From contig DNAU01000275.1 in assembly GCA_003491925.1 (NCBI GenBank), forward strand, positions 1-6,007: a stretch of DNA of 6,007 bases, written 5' to 3'. Shown piece after piece: positions 1-5,408 of the stretch. The first letter of the stretch is position 1. Each line of letters starts with the position of its first letter. This stretch comes from Chloroflexota bacterium (lineage in GTDB: Bacteria > Chloroflexota > Dormibacteria > Aeolococcales > Aeolococcaceae). The position numbers were made by a program, and so were the translations under genes. The notes under the pieces were generated by a model. The model did no database searches, had not been told where the DNA came from, and worked only from the letters and a program-made list of their open reading frames with translations.

Positions 1-1
1 T

Positions 2-1975
2 TTCACGGTGGACTCGCTGCTCGCCTCGGGGTACCGGGCGGTGCTCCTCGCCGTCGGGTTGCAGCAGGCGCGTCGGCTCGCGCTGCCCGGGGCGGAGCTG
101 CCCGGGGTGATCGGTGGCCTGGACCTGCTGAGGCGCCGGGCGCTCGGCGATGCGGTCGCGGTGGGCGGGCGGGTGGTGGTGATCGGAGGCGGCGATGTGG
201 CCGTCGACGCCGCTCGCACCGCGCTGAGGCTCGGCGCCGAGCGGGTGACGGTCACCTGCATCGAGGACGGCCACACCCTCCCCGCCCAGCCGGCCGAGAT
301 CGCCGAGGGGCTCGCCGAGGGAATCGAGCTGACGCCGTCCCTGATGCCCGTGGCGATCCTCGGCGAGGACGCCGTCACCGGGGTGCGCTTCCAGCCCTGC
401 ACGCTGGGAGAGCCGAACGCCCGAGGCTGGCGGCCACCCCTGCCGGTGGCAGGCGATCCGGTGGAGCTGGAGGCCGACACCGTCCTGCTCTGCGTGGGGC
501 AGTCCCTCGATGAGGACGCTCTCCACCTCGCAGCCGGTGTCGAGGTCGCAGGCGGTCAGATCCTGGTCGACCCCGCAACCCTGATGACCGGGCGCCGCGG
601 GGTCTTCGCGGCCGGGGACGCCGCTCCCACCGGCGGGCTGATCGCGATCGAGGCGATCGCCGCCGGCGCCCGAGCGGCGCGCGCGATCCACAACCACCTC
701 CGCGGCGACGAGTTGCTGGAGGTGTGGCCGGCGGAGCGGGGCCGGGTCGAGGTCACCGATCAGGAGCTCGGCCGGCGCCCGGCCCGGCCGCGCCGGGAGA
801 TGCGCACCCTGCCGGCCGAGGAGCGCCACCGGAGCTGGGGCGAGGTGCGGCTGGGTTTCAGCGAGGAGGAGGCCCGGGCCGAGGCCGGCCGCTGCCTCTC
901 CTGCGGCGGCTGCGCCGAGTGCGGCTCCTGCGTGTCGGCCTGTCCTGCGGGGGCCATCGACCTCGCCCAGCAGCCCTGGGAGGAGGAGCTGACGGTCGGC
1001 GCCATCGTCGTCGCGACGGGCCACCGGGAGTTCGACGCCCGGCGCAAGCCACCGCTCGGCTACGGGCGCTACGCCAACGTGCTCACCCAGAGCCAGCTGG
1101 CCCGGCTGCTGGCGGCTTCCGGGCCCACCGGCGGTGAGCTGCGCCGGCCCTCCGACGGCCAGGTGCCCCGGCGCGTCTTCATGCTTCAGTGCGTGGGGTC
1201 GCGCGACTCCACCTCGCGCGGCAACTCGCACTGCTCGGCGATCTGCTGCCTCTTCGCGACGCTCCACGCCTCGCTGATCCGGGAGTCCTACCCGGGCACC
1301 GAGGTGACCATCGCGTACACCGACCTGCGGATGCCGGGCAAGGGGCACGAGGAGTACCTGAAGCTGGTCGCCGAACGCGGCGTCCGCTACGTCCGCAGCC
1401 GGGTCGGTGAGATCTCGGAGGAGGTCGACCGGAGCCTCCGGGTGCGCTGGGAGGACACCATCACCGGGGTCAAGACGGAGGAGCTCTTCGACCTGGTGGT
1501 CCTCTCCGCCGGCCTCGAGGCGTCGGAGGGCACCACCCAGATCGCCCGGGTGGTCGGGCTCCAGCAGGGTGAGGCCGGGTTCCTCAAGGAGTACCACCCC
1601 AAGCTCCGCCCGGTCGACTCGCAGCGCTCGGGGATCTTCATCGCGGGGACCGCGCAGGGGCCCAAGGGGATCCCCGAGACGATCGCCCAGGCCAAGGCGG
1701 CGGCGGCGCGGGTGACCTCGATGCTGCAGGGGGGGATGGCGGTCACACCGGTGGAGGTGGCCTACTCGGATCCCGGCGTCTGCATCGGCTGCGGGGTCTG
1801 TGTGAGCGTCTGCCCCCAGGGGGCGGTGCGCCTGCTCGACGGGGACCGGCCGCACGCGGTGGTCGATCCGGCGAGCTGCCGGGGCTGCGGCATCTGCGCC
1901 GCCGAGTGCCCCTCCGGCGCCATGTCGGTGGGTGGCTTCTCCGACGCCGAGCTCCTCGCTGAGGTCAGCGCGTGA
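2..1975 (+). CDS. GltD-HdrA fusion flavoprotein, Fe-S rich (5'-partial)
   Basis: Likely NAD(P)H-linked HdrA-type subunit of a cytoplasmic Hdr complex. The frame is open to the left edge, and the first visible residues (FTVDSLLASGYRAVLLAVG) already lie inside a GltD/NfnB-like domain, so the true start is upstream. Domains by nucleotide: GltD-type fold from the edge to about 715, with a dinucleotide-binding IGGGDVAVDAAR near 180-220 and a flavin-binding GVFAAGDAAPTGG near 599-640; a six-cysteine ladder at 893-943 ending in a classical CxxCxxCxxxCP; the second half of an HdrA flavin fold (GAIVVATG near 1000); HdrA motifs LQCVGSRD (from 1184) and HCSAICC (1229-1249); HPKLRPV and GPKGIPETI near 1595-1685; and two C-terminal 4Fe-4S motifs at 1781-1813 and 1877-1909. 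The stop overlaps the next start by four bases. By family, the GltD part oxidises or reduces NAD(P)H and HdrA carries FAD and relays electrons. NADH versus NADPH cannot be decided from what is visible. Confidence 0.9.
   Translation, partial: FTVDSLLASGYRAVLLAVGLQQARRLALPGAELPGVIGGLDLLRRRALGDAVAVGGRVVVIGGGDVAVDAARTALRLGAERVTVTCIEDGHTLPAQPAEIAEGLAEGIELTPSLMPVAILGEDAVTGVRFQPCTLGEPNARGWRPPLPVAGDPVELEADTVLLCVGQSLDEDALHLAAGVEVAGGQILVDPATLMTGRRGVFAAGDAAPTGGLIAIEAIAAGARAARAIHNHLRGDELLEVWPAERGRVEVTDQELGRRPARPRREMRTLPAEERHRSWGEVRLGFSEEEARAEAGRCLSCGGCAECGSCVSACPAGAIDLAQQPWEEELTVGAIVVATGHREFDARRKPPLGYGRYANVLTQSQLARLLAASGPTGGELRRPSDGQVPRRVFMLQCVGSRDSTSRGNSHCSAICCLFATLHASLIRESYPGTEVTIAYTDLRMPGKGHEEYLKLVAERGVRYVRSRVGEISEEVDRSLRVRWEDTITGVKTEELFDLVVLSAGLEASEGTTQIARVVGLQQGEAGFLKEYHPKLRPVDSQRSGIFIAGTAQGPKGIPETIAQAKAAAARVTSMLQGGMAVTPVEVAYSDPGVCIGCGVCVSVCPQGAVRLLDGDRPHAVVDPASCRGCGICAAECPSGAMSVGGFSDAELLAEVSA
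1961..1965 (+). promoter_or_regulatory. Shine-Dalgarno for the MvhD-like gene
   Basis: GAGGT lies six bases before the GTG at 1972, inside the end of the upstream gene. It supports the overlapping GTG start, and therefore supports the long Ala-rich N-terminus being translated. Confidence 0.55.
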
Positions 1976-2535
1976 GCGCCGCCGAGGTCGCCGTGGTCGT
2001 CCCCGCGTCGACCGGTGCCCCTGGCGTCGACGCGATGGCCCCGGCATCGGCGGGCGCTCCCGCCGCGGCCATGGCCGCCCTCGCGTCGTCGTCGGCCCTC
2101 GCCGCAGCGATCGAACCCCCGAATGCGGGGGCGGACGGCGAGCGGACCATCGTCGCCTTCCTCTGCCGTGAGTGCGCCTACAGCGCCGCCGATGCCGCCG
2201 GCAACGCCCGCACCCCGCTGCCCCCCACCATCCGCACCGTCCTCGTCCCCTGCACGGGTCGGGTGTCGCCTCTCCACGTGCTGAGCGCGCTCGCCGAGGG
2301 GGCCGACGGCGTCTACCTCGCCGGCTGCCTGGAGGGCCAGTGCCACCACCGGGTCGGAAACCTCCACGCCCTCGACCGGGTCGCCTTCGTCAAGGAGCTG
2401 CTGGAATCGGTGGGGGTCGAGCCCGAGCGGGCCGCGATGTTCACCATGAGTGCCGCCGACACTCCGCGCTTCGTCGCCACCGCCCGCAGCATGCACGAGA
2501 CCATCGCCCGCCTGCCGCGGCTCCGGAGGGGCTGA
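1972..2535 (+). CDS. MvhD/FlpD-like [2Fe-2S] electron-transfer subunit with Ala-rich N-terminal extension
   Basis: 187 residues. From about residue 58 onward it matches the MvhD/FlpD family, the small iron-sulfur protein that passes electrons between a hydrogenase or dehydrogenase and HdrA. Family signs: FLCRECAYSAADAAG (C65, C68), VPCTGRVSP (C94) and GADGVYLAGCLEGQCHH (C119, C124), followed by a helical tail containing VGVEPERAAMF. These five cysteines are the expected cluster ligands. The GTG start overlaps the upstream stop (GTGA), with GAGGT six bases before it, so I prefer it over in-frame ATGs at 2035 and 2071, which lack a Shine-Dalgarno sequence. The first ~57 residues are Ala/Pro/Ser-rich, hold an imperfect repeat and have no counterpart in typical MvhD, which starts close to its first cysteines. 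Probably cytoplasmic; no signal peptide or membrane segment is evident. The gene sits between two HdrA genes, so it may serve either one. Confidence 0.9.
   Translation: MSAAEVAVVVPASTGAPGVDAMAPASAGAPAAAMAALASSSALAAAIEPPNAGADGERTIVAFLCRECAYSAADAAGNARTPLPPTIRTVLVPCTGRVSPLHVLSALAEGADGVYLAGCLEGQCHHRVGNLHALDRVAFVKELLESVGVEPERAAMFTMSAADTPRFVATARSMHETIARLPRLRRG
2002..2076 (+). repeat. Imperfect tandem repeat coding for a PAS-x-GAP segment in the MvhD extension
   Basis: Residues 11-23 (PASTGAPGVDAMA) and 24-35 (PASAGAPAAAMA) of the MvhD-like protein form two adjacent imperfect copies, encoded at 2002-2040 and 2041-2076. The following stretch remains Ala/Ser-rich to about residue 47. It looks like a flexible, low-complexity linker that grew by duplication. 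The function is unknown. Confidence 0.5.
2525..2531 (+). promoter_or_regulatory. Strong Shine-Dalgarno for the dicluster ferredoxin gene
   Basis: GGAGGGG ends seven bases before the GTG at 2539 and overlaps the last codons of the MvhD-like gene. It is the best ribosome-binding site in the window and fixes the ferredoxin start at 2539. Confidence 0.7.
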
Positions 2536-2538
2536 CCG

Positions 2539-2982
2539 GTGCCTCTCAGCGCGCGTGGCAGGCTGGTCGCCGGCGAGCTCGTCGAGGCGGGAGCGCCGGT
2601 CAGCCCCGGGGTGATGGGTTGTGAGGTGGTGCGCCGCGACGAGCTCTGCGTCGGCTGCGGACGCTGCGTCGCCGCCTGTCCCACCGGCGCCATGAGCCAG
2701 GACGGCTGGTTCGACCCGGCGGTGCTGTACGCGGCGCCCGCCGGGACCGGCCGCCGTGCGCTGGCGGCGGCCCTCCATCGCATCGCCCGTCACGCCCCGG
2801 CGGGCCCGATCCGGGTGCCTGAGCGCGTCCTCACCTTCCGCGCCATCGTCTTCGACGCCGAACGCTGCGTGGGCTGCGGTGCCTGCGCCCGCGCCTGCCC
2901 GACCGGGGCGGTGGTCGCCGGCCCGGTCGCCTCCACGCCCGCGACACCGCGCGCGCTGGCCGAGATGGGGTCGATGTCGTGA
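2539..2982 (+). CDS. Dicluster 4Fe-4S ferredoxin-like protein
   Basis: 147 residues, probably a cytoplasmic electron-transfer protein holding two [4Fe-4S] clusters. Motif 1 is CVGCGRCVAACPTGA (C37, C40, C43, C47) and motif 2 is CVGCGACARACPTGA (C110, C113, C116, C120). An extra C28 precedes them. The spacer between C47 and C110 is 62 residues, much longer than in simple bacterial dicluster ferredoxins, and includes an Arg/Ala-rich helical stretch around residues 71-88. The start is GTG three bases after the previous stop, with a strong GGAGGGG upstream. The stop overlaps the next start (GTGA). Its place between an MvhD-like gene and an HdrA-MvhD gene suggests it is a dedicated subunit or carrier of this Hdr complex. 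Whether it is tightly bound or diffuses is not visible. No gene symbol is warranted. Confidence 0.85.
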   Translation: MPLSARGRLVAGELVEAGAPVSPGVMGCEVVRRDELCVGCGRCVAACPTGAMSQDGWFDPAVLYAAPAGTGRRALAAALHRIARHAPAGPIRVPERVLTFRAIVFDAERCVGCGACARACPTGAVVAGPVASTPATPRALAEMGSMS

Positions 2983-5408
2983 GCCCGGCCTCGGTGGGGC
3001 TGGCCGCCGACCCAGTGCCGGGAACCCGCGCCCTCCTCTGCGAGTGCGCCGGCACGATGTCGTCCAACCTCGACTTCGACGTCCTCGAGGCCGGCATCTC
3101 CGCTCTGGGCGTCAGCGTGGAGCGGCAGCGGACGTGGTGCGGCCGGGAGGGGAGGACCCGTCTGATCGAGCTGGTCGAGGAGGGCGAGGGAGCCGGACGG
3201 CTGGTGCTGGTCGGTTGCTCGGCGGATTTCGCGGCCCGGCGCCTGCAGGGGCTGACGGATCGTGGCCTCCGCTTCGAGGCGGCGAGCATTCGCGAGGGGT
3301 GCTCCTGGGTGCACGGGGAGGACCGGGCGGCGGTCACCGCCAAGGCCCTCCGGGTTGCCGAGGCGGCGATCAGGTTCCCCGCCCACCGCGAGCAGCGGGA
3401 GGGACACCTTCCGGTGTCCGACCGGGTCACCGTGATCGGGGGCGGGGTGGCCGGCACCCAGGCGGCGGTCGAGCTGGCCCGCATGGGCCACCACGTCGAT
3501 CTCTTGGAACGGCGGCCCTTCCTGGGTGGTCGCGCCACCACCATCGGGCCGGTGTTCCCGACCGGGGACTGCGGACCGTGCCTGCCGGCGACGGGGGCCC
3601 AATCCGGGGTCAGGAAGTGCCTCTTCCGCAACGTCGCCGTCGACCACCCTAACCTCCGGATCCGGAGACGGACCGAGGTCCAGTCCGTCACCGGCAGGGC
3701 CGGCGACTTCCGCATCGAGGTGCGCTCCCTGCCCACCATGGTCGGCGCCGAGTGCATCGACTGCGGTCTCTGCGAGCAGGCGTGCCCGGTCCCGGGTGGG
3801 CCGGGACAGGCCACCGCCATCAGCGCAGAGCTGTACGACGGGCGCGTGCTGCGCTCCATCGACCTGGAGAGGTGCACCTTCTGCGGCAGCTGCGCCGCCG
3901 CCTGCCCCGTCGGGGCCATCGATCTCCAGCCGGCGGCGGACCTCGAGGTGCTCCATGCCGGCGCGGTGCTGATCGCGACCGGGTGTGAGCCCGCCCCGGG
4001 CCATCTCGTGACCCACCTCGGCCACGGCCGGCCGGGGGTGATGACCCAGGTCGAGCTCGCCGAGAAGCTCGACGGGTGGGAGCGGGAGTCGTGGCACGGC
4101 CGGATGCCGGCCCGGCACCTGGTGATGATCCAGTGTGCCGGCTCCCGCGACCAGCGGCGCCTCCCGTACTGCTCCCGCCTCTGCTGCATGGTCGCCCTCA
4201 AGCACGCGATCCGGCTGCGCTCGCTCTTCCCCGAGATGCGGGTGACAATCTGCTTCCAGGAGCTGCGCACCCCGGCCGCGCGGGACGAGACCTGGTACCT
4301 GGCGGCCCGGCGCGCCGGTGTCGAGTTCGTGCGAGGCTCGCCGGCGGCGGTCGAGGTCGACGGCGAAGGGAGGCCGGTGGTCGACGTGGAGGACCTCGCG
4401 GCCGGCGAGCTCCGCCGGCTGCGCCCCGACCTGGTCGTGCTCTCCACCGGCCTCGTCCCCACCGCGGAGGCGGCACCGCTCGCCCATCTGCTGGGCGTGC
4501 CTCTCGACGATGCCGGGTTCGTGGCCCAGCTCGACGCCAAGAACCGCACCACCGAGACGCGCGCCGAGGGCGTCTTCGTCTGTGGGTCCGCCTCCGGACC
4601 GAAGACCCTCGCGGAGTGCATCACCGATGCCGCCGCCGCCGCCGCTCGGATGCACGAGTTCCTCACCTCCACCGGGCGCCAGCACGCGGTGACCGCGAGC
4701 GTCGATCCGGGGCGGTGCGTAGGGTGCGGAGCCTGCCTGGCCGCCTGCCCGTTTGGCGCGGTGGGGCTCATCGATCGAGCCCCGGCGGCGCCCCGCCCAG
4801 CGACCGTACGCCCGGATGCCCAGGTGGCCGAGATCGACGCGGATGCCTGCCGCGGCTGTGGGATCTGCGCCGCGAGCTGTCCCGAGCTCGCCATCACCCA
4901 CTCCCTCGACGATGCCAGCGTGATCGCCCGGCTCGAGGTTCTCACGGCCGGGACGGAGAGCCCGGTGATCGGCTTCACCTGTGCCGAGTGCGCCGCCGCC
5001 GCGTTCACGTTGAGCGGGCTGCGTCGCGACCAGTACCCCGAGCGGGTGCGCCTCATCGAGCTGCCCTGCCTGGGCCGGATCAGCGCGTCGCACATCGTCG
5101 AGGCGGCGCGGCTCGGCGCCGCCGGCGTCTTCCTCGCAGGTTGTGTCGAGGGTCAGTGCCAGTACATGCGCGGCGATCGGAGCGCCGCCGAGCAGGTGGA
5201 GCTGGCCGGCGAGTTGATTCGCCAGACCGGCCGCATCATGCCCGTCGAGCTCTGGCAGCTCTGCGCGGTCGAGCACCACGGCATCGGCCATCGCATCGAG
5301 AGCTTCTGCGCTCGGGTCGACGCCGCCCACGCCCGCGCCTATGAGGCGCGGCTCGCCGGCGCGGCCGACGGGAGCCGGCCTCCGGCACCCGCGGGGGTGG
5401 GCGGATGA
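2979..5408 (+). CDS. hdrA: HdrA-like FAD/4Fe-4S subunit with C-terminal MvhD domain
   Basis: 809 residues, complete. It is the flavin-containing core subunit of a soluble heterodisulfide-reductase-type complex. Domains: HdrA N-terminal Cys domain (C21, C23, C54, C80, C108, with IREGCSWVH at 104-112); FAD-binding VIGGGVAGTQAAVELA at 152-167; the family motif FPTGDCGPCL at 193-202; 4Fe-4S motifs at C259/262/265/269 and C299/302/305/309; the returning flavin fold (GAVLIATG, 328-335); IQCAGSRD (384-391) and YCSRLCC (397-403); two more 4Fe-4S motifs at C580/583/586/590 and C624/627/630/634; then an MvhD domain from about 660 with C668, C671, C697, C722, C727. In simpler Hdr systems MvhD is a separate protein; fusion to HdrA is known in HdrA-MvhD and QmoB-like proteins. 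The GTG start overlaps the upstream stop by four bases. Presumed role: hold the FAD where electrons are split or merged, taking them in through MvhD and passing them to HdrC-HdrB. QmoB-like function is the main alternative, but the intact N-terminal Cys domain favours HdrA. Confidence 0.93.
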   Translation: MSPASVGLAADPVPGTRALLCECAGTMSSNLDFDVLEAGISALGVSVERQRTWCGREGRTRLIELVEEGEGAGRLVLVGCSADFAARRLQGLTDRGLRFEAASIREGCSWVHGEDRAAVTAKALRVAEAAIRFPAHREQREGHLPVSDRVTVIGGGVAGTQAAVELARMGHHVDLLERRPFLGGRATTIGPVFPTGDCGPCLPATGAQSGVRKCLFRNVAVDHPNLRIRRRTEVQSVTGRAGDFRIEVRSLPTMVGAECIDCGLCEQACPVPGGPGQATAISAELYDGRVLRSIDLERCTFCGSCAAACPVGAIDLQPAADLEVLHAGAVLIATGCEPAPGHLVTHLGHGRPGVMTQVELAEKLDGWERESWHGRMPARHLVMIQCAGSRDQRRLPYCSRLCCMVALKHAIRLRSLFPEMRVTICFQELRTPAARDETWYLAARRAGVEFVRGSPAAVEVDGEGRPVVDVEDLAAGELRRLRPDLVVLSTGLVPTAEAAPLAHLLGVPLDDAGFVAQLDAKNRTTETRAEGVFVCGSASGPKTLAECITDAAAAAARMHEFLTSTGRQHAVTASVDPGRCVGCGACLAACPFGAVGLIDRAPAAPRPATVRPDAQVAEIDADACRGCGICAASCPELAITHSLDDASVIARLEVLTAGTESPVIGFTCAECAAAAFTLSGLRRDQYPERVRLIELPCLGRISASHIVEAARLGAAGVFLAGCVEGQCQYMRGDRSAAEQVELAGELIRQTGRIMPVELWQLCAVEHHGIGHRIESFCARVDAAHARAYEARLAGAADGSRPPAPAGVGG
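4956..5405 (+). other. Fused MvhD domain within the HdrA-like protein
   Basis: Residues about 660-809 of the HdrA-like protein. It contains GFTCAECAAAAF, LPCLGRISASH and GAAGVFLAGCVEGQCQYMRGD. Cysteine spacing (3, 26, 25 and 5 residues) is exactly that of the free MvhD-like protein at 1972-2535, so both probably bind the same cluster type. It ends in a Pro/Gly/Ala-rich tail of about 15 residues. Confidence 0.88.

Noticed and set aside
8..1975. GTG at position 8 as the real start of the first protein
   Set aside because: The frame is open to the window edge and the residues before and after the GTG (FTVDSLLASGYRA) fit the middle of a GltD domain, so the GTG is most likely an internal valine.
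2005..2031. Repeated GCGTCGAC octamer (2005-2012 and 2024-2031) as a possible operator
   Set aside because: It lies within coding sequence and is explained by the Ala/Val/Asp-coding low-complexity segment. There is no promoter context.
1762..2793. Minus-strand open frame of 343 codons
   Set aside because: It is opposite three convincing plus-strand genes (HdrA end, MvhD, ferredoxin), is low in complexity and has no family resemblance.
2831..5095. Minus-strand open frame of 754 codons
   Set aside because: A second antisense frame over the same HdrA gene, Arg/Ser/Pro-rich without domain signs. Long antisense frames are common when third positions are G or C.
2790..5330. Minus-strand open frame of 846 codons
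   Set aside because: It lies almost wholly opposite the clear HdrA-MvhD gene. Its product is Gly/Arg/His-rich with no recognisable motif, as expected for antisense frames in GC-rich DNA.
4076..5344. Plus-strand frame of 422 codons inside the HdrA gene
   Set aside because: It is out of frame with the HdrA-MvhD protein and Arg/Gly/Ala-rich; a frame shadow.
1972..5408. Selenocysteine (in-frame TGA) in the MvhD or Hdr parts, as seen in some relatives
   Set aside because: All expected MvhD cysteine positions are encoded as Cys, and no in-frame TGA interrupts the genes.
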